NCBI GenBank assembly: GCA_045110675.1
Contig: JBGCGJ010000017.1
Span: 1-64,000 of the forward strand
Origin: JBALVT01 sp045110675
Lineage (GTDB): Bacteria; Pseudomonadota; Gammaproteobacteria; Pseudomonadales; Halieaceae
Reading direction: 5' to 3'
Length of the DNA: 64,000 nucleotides
The translations under genes and the position numbers were made by a program. The notes beneath the pieces are model-generated. The model searched no databases. It saw only the letters and a list, made by a program, of their open reading frames with translations, and was not told the DNA's origin. Within the stretch, counting starts at the first letter, position 1. Each line of letters opens with the position of its first letter. Below are positions 8,065 to 16,096 of the stretch, piece after piece.

Positions 8065-10270
8065 GTGGACTAGACGCGGATTTATTTCCGCAGGCGTTGT
8101 GGGCGGCGGAGCTCTACTGGTAGGTGTCGCATTGCGGCCGGGCCATCGCGCACCTGACCTGGCAAAATACGTTACCGAAGGCGACGAAGTTCTGGTTAAT
8201 GCCTGGGTCAAGATTGGCACAGACAACAAAGTGACGGCCATCGTCGCTCACTCTGAAATGGGTCAAGGCGCTCAGACTGCTCTCGCCCAAATGTTGGCAG
8301 ATGAGCTGGACGCCAACTGGGACGATGTCTCGTTTATGGAGGCGCCAGCGGAGGACGGTTATGCTAACGGTCCTCTCGCAAAAGGATTCATCCTGGGATC
8401 AAGCCCAATACCCAGTGTACTTATTGGAACTGTTGATGGCGCCTTCCAGCTCGCCACTCAAACAATGCACCTGCAAATTACCGGTGGCAGCGCCAGTATC
8501 CGAGCGACCGGCTTGCATGGAATGCGAGTCGCAGGGGCTGCGGCAAGAGAGATGTTGTTGCAAAGTGCTGCGGATGAATGGCAGGTTTCAGTATCTGACC
8601 TGTCCACCAGCAAGGGAATCATCAGCCACAGTGCAAGCGGGCGCAGAGAGACCTTTGCACATTTTGCGGCGGCGGCAGGCAAATTAACCCCTTCGAGCAA
8701 TCCACGCTTAAAGACACCTGATGAATTCAACATAATGGGAGTCAGCAAACCCCGCCACGATATACCCGCGAAAGTTGATGGAACAGCGACCTTTGGTATT
8801 GATGCGCAAGTAGACGGGATGAAATACGCTACCTTGACAGCCGCACCGGTGTTTGGCGCCTCGGTCAAGAGCTTTGACGACAGCGCAGCGCGAAAGATGC
8901 CCGGCGTGATCGAAGTAGTCAATCTAGAAGATGCGGTGGCAGTTGTTGCAGAAGGCTATTGGCAGGCCAAGCAAGCCCTTACAAAGATTGATATCAACTG
9001 GACCAATACCGACAACGATCAAATTTCCAGCGACGGTATTTTCAAGCAATTTCAATCTGACATGGACAAGACAGCGGCAGCTGGAGAATCAAAGACTGAT
9101 CTGGAAATTGGAGATGTATCCTCCGTATTTAGCACCAGTGACAAGGTCGTCAAGCGAAGCTACCGGGTACCTTATCTGGCTCACAGCTGCATGGAACCTA
9201 TGAACGCACTGGCCAAGGTCTCACAGGGTAAGTGCGAAATATGGACCGGCAGCCAGAACCCATTGGGGGATCGCCACGCTGTGGCTGAAGCTCTGGATAT
9301 GGACGTGGAAAATGTGGCGTTCAACAACCACACAATGGGTGGTGGCTTCGGGCGCAGAGCCATTCCAGACACGATTATCCAGGCTGCGAAGATATCCCAG
9401 GCCTGTGGGCACCCCGTAAAACTGATTTGGTCGCGAGAAGAAGATGTGCGCCATGATCACTACCGACCCGCAGTACTGTCAAATTTCTCGGCAGTTCTGG
9501 GTGCGGACGGAAAACCCGTGGCTTGGGAAAACCAATTCGTAGACAAGCACGAACCCGTAGAAGCGCCCCATATTTTATACGATGTGGCAAACCAGTACGT
9601 GCACTACACAGACAGCCCGACCCATGTGCCCTTTGGGCCATGGCGTAGCGTGGATCATTCTCAACACGGTTTTTTCACCGAGTCTTTTATCGACGAATTG
9701 GCCTATGAGGCCGGCGCAGACCCTTATCAGTACCGACGGGAGTTGCTGAAAAAACAACCCAGGCACCTAAAAGTTCTGGACCTGGCAGCATCGAAAGCCC
9801 AGTGGAGCCAGGAGTTAGGCGAGAATCGCGGCCGCGGAATTTCCCTACAACAATCCTTCGGCAGCATCGTTGCTGAGGTCGTAGAGGTGACAATTGAAGA
9901 CGGACAGCTAAACGTCGACAAAGTGGTCGTGGCGATTGACGCAGGTTTTGCTGTGTCACCCGATGGACTCACCGCGCAAATGGAATCCGGGGTGGTGTAC
10001 GGACTGACCGCTGCACTCTACGGAGAAATATCTATCGAAGATGGAAAAGTGAAACAAGGCAACTTCGATTCCTACCAGGCATTGCGCATGAACAAAATGC
10101 CCGTCATCGAAACCCATATTATCAACAGCCTTGAACCCTGGGGTGGTGCCGGAGAACCCGGCACACCGGGTACGGCACCGGCACTAGCCAACGCGATTTT
10201 TGCGGCAACGGGAAAACGTGTTAGAGAACTTCCACTGAGCAAGTATGAACTGCTCGGCGGGACTGCTTGA
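8057..10270 (+). CDS. Molybdopterin-binding large subunit, xanthine dehydrogenase family (IorB-like), Tat-exported
   Basis: About 737 residues from ATG 8057, with GGCGAGGAGA as ribosome binding site; this start produces a twin-arginine signal (TRRGFISAGVVGGGALLVG). Moco-binding loops are clear: AHSEMGQGAQT, MGGGFGRR near residue 430 and, near the C-terminus, GGAGEPGTPGT with the catalytic base Glu. Together with the small subunit it forms a periplasmic or membrane-side oxidase for aldehydes or aza-heterocycles. Length and domain order fit IorB-type enzymes. No cofactor maturation gene (XdhC, MocA) lies nearby. Confidence 0.92.
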   Translation: MGKWTRRGFISAGVVGGGALLVGVALRPGHRAPDLAKYVTEGDEVLVNAWVKIGTDNKVTAIVAHSEMGQGAQTALAQMLADELDANWDDVSFMEAPAEDGYANGPLAKGFILGSSPIPSVLIGTVDGAFQLATQTMHLQITGGSASIRATGLHGMRVAGAAAREMLLQSAADEWQVSVSDLSTSKGIISHSASGRRETFAHFAAAAGKLTPSSNPRLKTPDEFNIMGVSKPRHDIPAKVDGTATFGIDAQVDGMKYATLTAAPVFGASVKSFDDSAARKMPGVIEVVNLEDAVAVVAEGYWQAKQALTKIDINWTNTDNDQISSDGIFKQFQSDMDKTAAAGESKTDLEIGDVSSVFSTSDKVVKRSYRVPYLAHSCMEPMNALAKVSQGKCEIWTGSQNPLGDRHAVAEALDMDVENVAFNNHTMGGGFGRRAIPDTIIQAAKISQACGHPVKLIWSREEDVRHDHYRPAVLSNFSAVLGADGKPVAWENQFVDKHEPVEAPHILYDVANQYVHYTDSPTHVPFGPWRSVDHSQHGFFTESFIDELAYEAGADPYQYRRELLKKQPRHLKVLDLAASKAQWSQELGENRGRGISLQQSFGSIVAEVVEVTIEDGQLNVDKVVVAIDAGFAVSPDGLTAQMESGVVYGLTAALYGEISIEDGKVKQGNFDSYQALRMNKMPVIETHIINSLEPWGGAGEPGTPGTAPALANAIFAATGKRVRELPLSKYELLGGTA

Positions 10271-10325
10271 GTTAGTGGCCACCGCTGTAAATTCGGTCGG
10301 TTATTATTTAGTACGAGCGCGCTAG

Positions 10326-11096
10326 ATGCGCAATATCACTTTTCCAGATCAGGCGAAGTTCACATGGATCGATGAGATGTCCCTGCAGTGTGGGGACATC
10401 ACACTCCAACTGATGCCCGGATTGGCGTGTAAACCCTCTTCCAATGAGTCCATCAGTCTTTTCAAAGACCCCGATTTCGTAGCTAACTATGTCGATTGTC
10501 TGCGGGATCACAGCATTCGAAATATGGTGGAAGTGGGCGTTAAGCACGGTGGTTCCGCCATCTTTTTCTGGCATCTGCTGGAGCTGAAAAATCTCTGTTG
10601 TATCGAGTTGAGCCCCCGCGCTCCACAACTGAGCTCCTACATCGCCAGGTCCAATCTCGACAAAGCCCTTCACACCCATTTTGGTGTCGATCAGGCAGAT
10701 AAAGAAAAACTACGCGAATTTGTGGCCGGGGATTTCTCTGGCGAGCCTATAGACCTGGTGGTAGATGACGCCTCCCATATTTACACCCCCTCTCTCGCCA
10801 CCTTCGAAGCTTTGTTTCCATTGATCCGACCCGGTGGCCTTTATATCCTGGAGGATTGGCGGGCATCTCTCCTTGCAGTCCAACGTGTCAAAGGGGCGGC
10901 TTCTGAGCCGAGACTCGACAGCCTTGTACACGAGATTTTGGAATTCTCTACCATTAACCCCAATATTATTCCGTCCATCAAATGCAATAAGAATTTTGTG
11001 GTGATAGAACGCGGGGAGGGAGAGCTGCCGGTGCAGGGGTTTTGCCTTGCCGAACCCGCAGAGTATTTTGTGCCGGCGAAAAATAGACTCGGGTGA
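10326..11096 (+). CDS. Class I SAM-dependent methyltransferase, CmcI/methyltransferase-24 like
   Basis: About 256 residues. A Rossmann SAM site is recognisable (MVEVGVKHGGSAIFFW, then CIELSP after strand 2), followed by DLVVDDASH and LIRPGGLYILEDW, a layout shared with cephalosporin-hydroxylase-like and small-molecule O-methyltransferases with a DD metal-binding pair. The substrate is unknown. It stands alone between the molybdenum hydroxylase and the convergent amidohydrolase. The start has no strong ribosome binding site, and an internal Met at residue 18 is an alternative. Confidence 0.7.
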   Translation: MRNITFPDQAKFTWIDEMSLQCGDITLQLMPGLACKPSSNESISLFKDPDFVANYVDCLRDHSIRNMVEVGVKHGGSAIFFWHLLELKNLCCIELSPRAPQLSSYIARSNLDKALHTHFGVDQADKEKLREFVAGDFSGEPIDLVVDDASHIYTPSLATFEALFPLIRPGGLYILEDWRASLLAVQRVKGAASEPRLDSLVHEILEFSTINPNIIPSIKCNKNFVVIERGEGELPVQGFCLAEPAEYFVPAKNRLG

Positions 11097-11147
11097 GTAC
11101 CCTGCCAACGTTTAGGATTCGTTAAAGCAATCCAGTGTCGCTCAAGT

Positions 11148-12719
11148 TTAGTCCGCCAACTGTGCCCGCATCAGAGGACTGGCGAGAATATCAAACAAAA
11201 ACCTCACGTTTAACTGCAGGCTACCCGCCATATCGACGGCATACTGGTCGAGTTCGTTCAGTGCATTACTGTCAAAATACTGACCCGCAAAAACAACACC
11301 CTCTATGCTCTTTGAGTGGCGGATATCCACCAGAGGGTTTGCGTTTAACAATACAAGGTCGGCATTTTTGCCAAGCTCTACAGTTCCAAATTCAGTGTCC
11401 AGATCCGCAAATCTCGCGGCGTCGATAGTGGCAGATTGGATTACTTCATGAGGGCTTAGCCCGGCCTCTACTAGCATATGTAATTCGTCATGCAGGCTCG
11501 CGCCGCTAAAAACATGGGTATCAATATTATCCGTTCCTGCCAGAAGTTTGATCCCAAATCGATTCGCTAGCCCAACATGCTCGCTCGCCGCGGCAAAAAA
11601 ATCCTCATGCACAAACCGCTGTTCAGCATCATACCCCTTGAGAGAAGCCCTATTGATATCCTGTTCCCACAGCAATTTTCGAACAATGTAGGGAATGTAT
11701 TTGAGCCGAGGATCTTCACGAAAGGTGGGCTCACGAGACTTTGCACTCATCTTCAAGGTAGTCAGAGTAGGAACCCACGTAGCATCTGATTTCGCCATTG
11801 CCTCCATCAGCTCGCTGCAAAGCTCCCGGTCCTGATTCTGCAGCATTTGGCGCATAAATTGCGCGTCGTAGTGAGAAATAGGACTCTCAAGCTGCCTGAA
11901 CGCTTCGATGCCTGCATAGCACTCAAACAAAAACAACCTGCCGTGCTCGATGCTGTCCATGCCAGCAGCGAGCGCTCGGGGCAAGGAAATTGCCAGGGGC
12001 TTGTGACCCGCCAGAGAAATATCCCTTCCAGACGCGGACCGCACAACACTGTCGAACTGAGTTGCACTCAATTCGGTGTAGGTTTTAACGAAATCTACCT
12101 TCTGACCAGCGTAGAAATCGACTAGTTGTTCAGCATCGGCAGCACCATCAAGTCGAAAGAAGTCGGGGTAGCTTTTGGGAACCTCATTTCCTCCATTAGT
12201 TTGATAGCTACTTTGCAAGTGATAGCGTGGTGATACTCTCTCTCCTATTATCGCCTCTCGCTCCCATCGACGCCGATCTTCAGGGCAGGCCCAGTAACTG
12301 TCTGGTTCAGTCAGACACCCCGACATATCGCGAATCGAGGTAACCCCATAGCGAATAAAAAGAGGATGATGTAATTGCGGGGAGAGTTTTAGACTGTGGG
12401 TATGCATATCCCAGAGTCCCGGCATGAGGTATTTATCCCGCGCTGGAATTTCTCGAAAATTAGCCCGAGGTTGATACTCGCCTGCGGCGAGAACTTCAAT
12501 GATTCGCCCCTGTTCAATCAGTACCGTCTTGCGGAGCGAAATATTCCCCGCGATTGTGTCGACGATGTTGACATCAATGATCGCGAGATTACCTTTCTCA
12601 GCAACGACGGGTGCAGCTTTCAAAGGTAGAAAGATCGCCAGCACTACTCCCGCAGCACAGGCAAACAGCAGAAAACAGAAATAGGTGACAATACGAATCA
12701 TTCGACGCCCGTCTGCCAT
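11148..12719 (-). CDS. Exported metal-dependent amidohydrolase
   Basis: About 523 residues. An N-terminal hydrophobic segment (YFCFLLFACAAGVVLAIF) anchors or exports it. Amidohydrolase active-site elements appear in order: MHTH, VKTY (candidate carboxylated Lys), AGHKP, IEHGR and GTDNID, with the usual C-terminal GKNADLVLLNANPL. This set is typical of the prolidase/imidazolonepropionase-like branch that hydrolyses amide bonds in peptides or rings. It starts 14 nt after the anti-sigma candidate and so is the last gene of the ECF-sigma operon. An alternative start is Met7 (12701). Confidence 0.88.
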   Translation of the reverse strand: MADGRRMIRIVTYFCFLLFACAAGVVLAIFLPLKAAPVVAEKGNLAIIDVNIVDTIAGNISLRKTVLIEQGRIIEVLAAGEYQPRANFREIPARDKYLMPGLWDMHTHSLKLSPQLHHPLFIRYGVTSIRDMSGCLTEPDSYWACPEDRRRWEREAIIGERVSPRYHLQSSYQTNGGNEVPKSYPDFFRLDGAADAEQLVDFYAGQKVDFVKTYTELSATQFDSVVRSASGRDISLAGHKPLAISLPRALAAGMDSIEHGRLFLFECYAGIEAFRQLESPISHYDAQFMRQMLQNQDRELCSELMEAMAKSDATWVPTLTTLKMSAKSREPTFREDPRLKYIPYIVRKLLWEQDINRASLKGYDAEQRFVHEDFFAAASEHVGLANRFGIKLLAGTDNIDTHVFSGASLHDELHMLVEAGLSPHEVIQSATIDAARFADLDTEFGTVELGKNADLVLLNANPLVDIRHSKSIEGVVFAGQYFDSNALNELDQYAVDMAGSLQLNVRFLFDILASPLMRAQLAD

Positions 12720-12733
12720 GTCAAAGCCGCTGA

Positions 12734-13120
12734 TTAAACATCATCTTCAACAATTTCCTGTTCAAGCCATTCGTAAAATTCTAAATCTTCTGAGAGCATT
12801 TCGAAGTCATTGTTTAGCATCACGGTCTCGATGACCGGAAAATCAGGATCTGTGTGATCCGAATTCAGGTTTAGCATAACCACGGTAGCGACCAGGCACG
12901 CAGCCAACACTCCTCCGTAAACAGGCTGCATAAACCAGGGACGGGTAGATCGCCGAGTGGACTCAACGGCTTCCATTCGCATCTGGTCAAGCATTGCGCT
13001 AGTTGCCTCATCAAGGTTTTCAGCGCGCTTGCGGAGTGACTCACCACTTTTTAGTAGCAACTCTTGCTCAGTCAAACCAGGGTCACCCCCGATCTTTGGT
13101 TCTCTGTCATCGCTCATCAA
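12734..13120 (-). CDS. DUF3619-like membrane protein, likely anti-sigma factor
   Basis: 128 residues. The N-terminal ~60 residues are cytoplasmic and helical (LTEQELLLKSGESLRKRAENLDEATSAMLD). One transmembrane segment (VYGGVLAACLVATVVMLNL) follows, then an acidic tail ending EWLEQEIVEDD. It overlaps the sigma gene stop (start 13120, sigma end 13117), the arrangement of ECF sigma/anti-sigma pairs. In proteobacteria the trio sigma factor - DUF3619 - DUF3106 is common and this protein fits the DUF3619 layout. The anti-sigma role rests on position and topology. Confidence 0.65.
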   Translation of the reverse strand: MMSDDREPKIGGDPGLTEQELLLKSGESLRKRAENLDEATSAMLDQMRMEAVESTRRSTRPWFMQPVYGGVLAACLVATVVMLNLNSDHTDPDFPVIETVMLNNDFEMLSEDLEFYEWLEQEIVEDDV

Positions 13121-13635
13121 TTAGACTCCATATTACTTCGCAGCGTATTTATCGCACGAGAGTAGTGTGTTTTGACTGTGCCCACTGTACAGTCGAGGAT
13201 CCCTGCGGTTTCCTCGATACTGTGCCCCCAAAACGCTCTCAACATAAAAACCTGTTGCTGACGAAGAGGTAGCGATTTCACTTCCGCATCCAGTCTATCT
13301 AACGCTTGATCGGATAATACTTCCTCGGTCGGCGAAGATCGCTCTGTACCCAACAACTCGGGAACGCTTTGATCGTCGCTCTGGTACTGCTCCCACCAAA
13401 ATATGATTCGCCGTACCTTCTGTTTTCGATACCAATCTCGAATTTTATTCTGCAAGATACGTTGAAACAGCATAGGCCATTCGGCCTCCGGCTTGTCCAT
13501 ATACTTTTTGGCGAGCTTCATCATGCTGTCCTGCACAATATCCAGCGCTTCATCTCGATCACCAACAGCGCACTCCGCCTGCGCATAGGCCCTGTTCTGC
13601 ACACTCTTCAAGAAGTGGTCAAATTGGCGCGACAT
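13117..13635 (-). CDS. RNA polymerase sigma factor, ECF subfamily
   Basis: 172 residues, normal for a group 4 sigma factor. Region 2 lies in the first 90 residues (RDEALDIVQDSMMKLAKKY, then WPMLFQRILQNKIRDWYR). Region 4 is LPLRQQQVFMLRAFWGHS plus the helix-turn-helix IEETAGILDCTVGTVKTHYSRA. It lies in an operon between an outer-membrane barrel protein (23 nt upstream) and its likely anti-sigma factor (4-nt overlap), so it probably answers an envelope signal. Confidence 0.93.
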   Translation of the reverse strand: MSRQFDHFLKSVQNRAYAQAECAVGDRDEALDIVQDSMMKLAKKYMDKPEAEWPMLFQRILQNKIRDWYRKQKVRRIIFWWEQYQSDDQSVPELLGTERSSPTEEVLSDQALDRLDAEVKSLPLRQQQVFMLRAFWGHSIEETAGILDCTVGTVKTHYSRAINTLRSNMESN

Positions 13636-13658
13636 AGACGGCTCGTTATCCCAGGCGC

Positions 13659-14522
13659 CTAAAAATGAAAACGCAGCGAGATTTCGCCATAGTGGTCAGA
13701 GTCATCCAAGCCCAAGGCACCTAGAATGCCAACAGAGAGCGTCTCATTCAAACTGTAGCCCCAAAAGGCGTAAGGACTTTTACCCTCATCACCACTCAAC
13801 TCCAATTCGTAACTCGCATATCCCAACTGCCACAGATGGTTGCCCTTCGAATAGCCAGCCTCCAGTGAGGCATACCAATCCAGCAAACCAAAAAGCTGTT
13901 GCAAGCTTGCATCACCGAGTATCAATCGTGTTCTTGGAGTACTTGGATCCACATTGAATCGGCTGCTGTAGCTATAATTCGACCCCGTGACAGTCCACAC
14001 CCAGTTGTTGTAAAAGTACTGAAATGTCAGCTCAGTGGCGTCACGCTCCATCTCGACGCTTGTTCGGCGCACCAAACCAAAATCAATCGCCTCCTGTCGG
14101 GGGAAAATTTCTGTATCCCCTTCCAGGTAGCGTGCTTTTAGTAGCCACTTGCCTGGATAGTATTGAACCGCAACACCAAGATCTTTCGTCTCCAAAGTGT
14201 CATCGTTTCCACTGTAGGTGTAATCCGCAGATAGAGACCAGTTGGCAAGAGGATCACTGGATATGCTGACATAGTATCGATCAAAGCTCTGGGTATCGTT
14301 CCCGACTTCCAAATCGCTTTGCGCGTAGTCGGCGCGTAGCTCGGCCATAAAAGGCAATGCCAGGACAAGGTCGATACCTTTAATTAACTCATCACCATAG
14401 CCAGCGGAAACTCCCAGGGAATTTTGCGGCTGATCGCCGATATCCCAATCAGATCCATTGGCTTCTAGACACAGCATCATGGACAGACTCGACAACGCTA
14501 CTTTACACACCACGGTCTTCAC
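13659..14522 (-). CDS. Outer-membrane beta-barrel protein of the ECF-sigma operon
   Basis: About 287 residues from a GTG at 14522 that overlaps the stop of the DUF3106 gene by one base (TAGTG). The N-terminus then reads as a signal peptide (VKTVVCKVALSSLSMML). The remainder alternates polar and aromatic residues in strand-like runs (WSLSADYTYSG, WVWTVTGSNYSYSSRF) and ends in GEISLRFHF, a terminal aromatic that marks BAM-assembled barrels. No family was recognised. An upstream Met at 14579 would lie inside the DUF3106 gene and would hide the signal peptide. Confidence 0.75.
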   Translation of the reverse strand: MKTVVCKVALSSLSMMLCLEANGSDWDIGDQPQNSLGVSAGYGDELIKGIDLVLALPFMAELRADYAQSDLEVGNDTQSFDRYYVSISSDPLANWSLSADYTYSGNDDTLETKDLGVAVQYYPGKWLLKARYLEGDTEIFPRQEAIDFGLVRRTSVEMERDATELTFQYFYNNWVWTVTGSNYSYSSRFNVDPSTPRTRLILGDASLQQLFGLLDWYASLEAGYSKGNHLWQLGYASYELELSGDEGKSPYAFWGYSLNETLSVGILGALGLDDSDHYGEISLRFHF

Positions 14523-14959
14523 TACTTGCCCAACCGTTGTCGAATGGCCTTCTTTTTCTCGATCGGCAGGTCTTGCCAACGCTGTTTCAACCTAGCTTTT
14601 TGCGCCGGAGAAAGTTTTTGGAAGCGCCGGAACTGGCTGCGGACCCGCTGCCTTTGCTCTGGTGACAAAGCCCTGAACTCTCTGTAGCGGCGCTGGAAGT
14701 TATCTCGCTCCTGAGGTGTCAGTTGACCCCAAACACCGATTCGTTCACGGGCTTCCTCTCGCTGTTCGATACTCATGCCCTGAAGGCGGTCTGCTGCTGT
14801 TCGCAAACTCATTTTTCGATCTTCAGACAATTCAGACCACTGATCCGAATAGGGAGATAGTACAGATCGCTGATTCTCTGACAGGTCTTCCCATTCCACC
14901 GCCTGAACCGCAACCGGAACTAGCAGCACTAGTAAAAGTATCAACCGTAAACTAATCAT
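14522..14959 (-). CDS. DUF3106 domain protein, exported
   Basis: 145 residues from ATG 14959. Signal peptide MISLRLILLLVLLVPVAVQA, then a highly charged helical region with repeated units built on LSENQRSVL, LSEDRKM, LTPQERDNFQRRYREF, LSPEQRQRVRSQFRRF and LSPAQKARLKQRW, the hallmark of DUF3106. Such proteins often accompany ECF sigma factors and may be periplasmic sensors or chaperones in the manner of CpxP/RcnB; this is inference. The start overlaps the end of the upstream small gene by 8 nt and the stop overlaps the barrel gene start. Confidence 0.85.
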   Translation of the reverse strand: MISLRLILLLVLLVPVAVQAVEWEDLSENQRSVLSPYSDQWSELSEDRKMSLRTAADRLQGMSIEQREEARERIGVWGQLTPQERDNFQRRYREFRALSPEQRQRVRSQFRRFQKLSPAQKARLKQRWQDLPIEKKKAIRQRLGK

Positions 14960-15194
14960 TTTGCTGCACCTCACCTTCTTTCGAATCTTGCTCACTGTCT
15001 TTCTTTGCATAGGAGATCAACAGCTCAAATTCTTCATCATCCATCTCTTCGAACTCCGCTAAAAATTCAATCAACTCTAGATCACTGGCTAAGTTCTGAA
15101 GCTTTTGCGCGTGCGCTTCCAGGGGGTCTGCGCAACAACAGCTTCCCGCCGCAGCGAAAACTATCAGCAAACCCAAGCTTTCAATTTTCAACAT
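14952..15194 (-). CDS. Small acidic exported protein, first gene of the ECF-sigma operon
   Basis: 80 residues from ATG 15194. A hydrophobic signal (MLKIESLGLLIVFAAAGSCCC) precedes a very acidic helical segment (LELIEFLAEFEEMDDEEFELL) and a charged tail. A consecutive CCC at the signal end could allow lipidation but does not form a clear lipobox. It resembles the short acidic proteins that precede DUF3106 genes. A GTG at 15245 is an alternative start with a longer N-terminus. Its 3' end overlaps the DUF3106 gene by 8 nt. Confidence 0.6.
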   Translation of the reverse strand: MLKIESLGLLIVFAAAGSCCCADPLEAHAQKLQNLASDLELIEFLAEFEEMDDEEFELLISYAKKDSEQDSKEGEVQQND

Positions 15195-15297
15195 CACGAT
15201 GTCCAAGTTAATCAGCAATTGCGCGGAGGCAGTGTTGTTTAGCACACGCCATTTCCAGAACCATCATAATCATTGCACAAAGAATGGAAAGCTGTTG

Positions 15298-15325
15298 AAA
15301 AAACCCACCACCCCCTTGAGGGTGG
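15298..15325 (-). terminator. Rho-independent terminator of the basic repeat protein gene
   Basis: Read on the minus strand, CCACCC (15325-15320) pairs with GGGTGG (15313-15308) around a six-base loop, followed by TGGG and a run of six T (15303-15298). It lies 28 bases after the stop at 15353. Confidence 0.8.
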
Positions 15326-15352
15326 CGAGCCCAGTTGCACACTGAATCAACA

Positions 15353-15928
15353 TTATTTCTTACGAACCACCTTCCGCGCCGAACGGTTGCCGTTCGCGTC
15401 AACCCTGGCACTCTTTCTGACGTCCGTTCTTCGGCCTTGCTGGTCGGTAAACTGCTTGTGCTGTCGTCCGGCTCTGCTACCGTCTGCTGATTTGTGCCCT
15501 TTCGCACGAGCGCGAGCAACGACATCGCCATCACTATTCATTGCACGTCTCTGGCTCTGCGCCCTGGCATTGCCCTCTCCATCTGTTTGACCGCGACGGC
15601 GGACTTGCTGGGTATTACCTTCTGCATCAGTGCGTTCATGCCCCTGAATTCGCCTCTTGGAACCATCGCTGTTATTGCGTCCTGCTGTACCACCCCGGTT
15701 CAGCACATTCCCGTCTTCATCAGTCACGCGATAACCCCTGCGGAACCCGACATCACCGGCGTCATTGCTGCCCGCTTTGCGGCGCAACTCGACGGTATTT
15801 CCTTCATCATTGGTAAAGGTCTTGCTCTTGGAACCGCGGATTTCATCCGCATTAACGTAGCTGCCAAGCACTGAAGTCAGGCCGAGCACGAGTATAGATT
15901 TACCTAAGTTATTAATTTTCATGGTCAT
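15353..15928 (-). CDS. Exported, very basic protein built of DGN-type repeats
   Basis: 191 residues with a signal peptide (SILVLGLTSVLGSYVNADE). The mature part is a string of imperfect 12-20 residue units, each with a turn such as NDEGN, DEDGN, NSDGS, DAEGN, DGEGN, SDGD, ADGS or DANGN, followed by Arg/Lys-rich strands (VRRRGQ, ARARAK, RKVVRKK). No cysteine and very few hydrophobic residues, so it is probably extended or a regular beta-turn solenoid. It may bind nucleic acid, polyanions or calcium outside the cell. It is monocistronic, has its own terminator, and lies behind a TGACG/CGTCA inverted repeat. I do not recognise the family. The start may be at 15922 instead. Confidence 0.7.
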   Translation of the reverse strand: MTMKINNLGKSILVLGLTSVLGSYVNADEIRGSKSKTFTNDEGNTVELRRKAGSNDAGDVGFRRGYRVTDEDGNVLNRGGTAGRNNSDGSKRRIQGHERTDAEGNTQQVRRRGQTDGEGNARAQSQRRAMNSDGDVVARARAKGHKSADGSRAGRQHKQFTDQQGRRTDVRKSARVDANGNRSARKVVRKK

Positions 15929-15940
15929 TTCCCTCGTTAT

Positions 15941-15953
15941 TGACGTTTCGTCA
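15941..15953. promoter_or_regulatory. Inverted repeat TGACG-N3-CGTCA upstream of the basic repeat protein
   Basis: TGACG at 15941-15945 and CGTCA at 15949-15953 form a perfect short inverted repeat 13 bases before the start codon at 15928, with GAGGGA between them and the ATG. It could be an operator or a 5' leader hairpin. The binding protein is unknown. Confidence 0.3.
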
Positions 15954-16016
15954 TAGGTATTAACGGGGCAGGACGCAAAAGGATGACAAATTGAAGGAAA
16001 TTAAAGAGAAAAATCG

Positions 16017-16037
16017 GACCCCGACGAAATCGGGGTC
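16017..16037 (-). terminator. Rho-independent terminator of the glutamate-mutase operon
   Basis: GACCCCGA (16017-16024) and TCGGGGTC (16030-16037) form a perfect 8-bp stem with a five-base loop. On the minus strand the stem is followed by CGATTTTTCTC. It lies 60 bases beyond the stop of the serine hydrolase at 16097 and closes that operon. Confidence 0.85.
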
Positions 16038-16096
16038 ATTACAGTCATTTTCTAGGACTAGAAGGTTAGCCAGCTAGCGACATAGCCAACTCTGGC

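Noticed and set aside
15494..15874. 126-codon plus-strand open frame opposite the basic repeat protein
   Set aside because: It is the complement of the repeat-coding strand; the minus-strand frame has a signal peptide, repeats, ribosome binding site and terminator.
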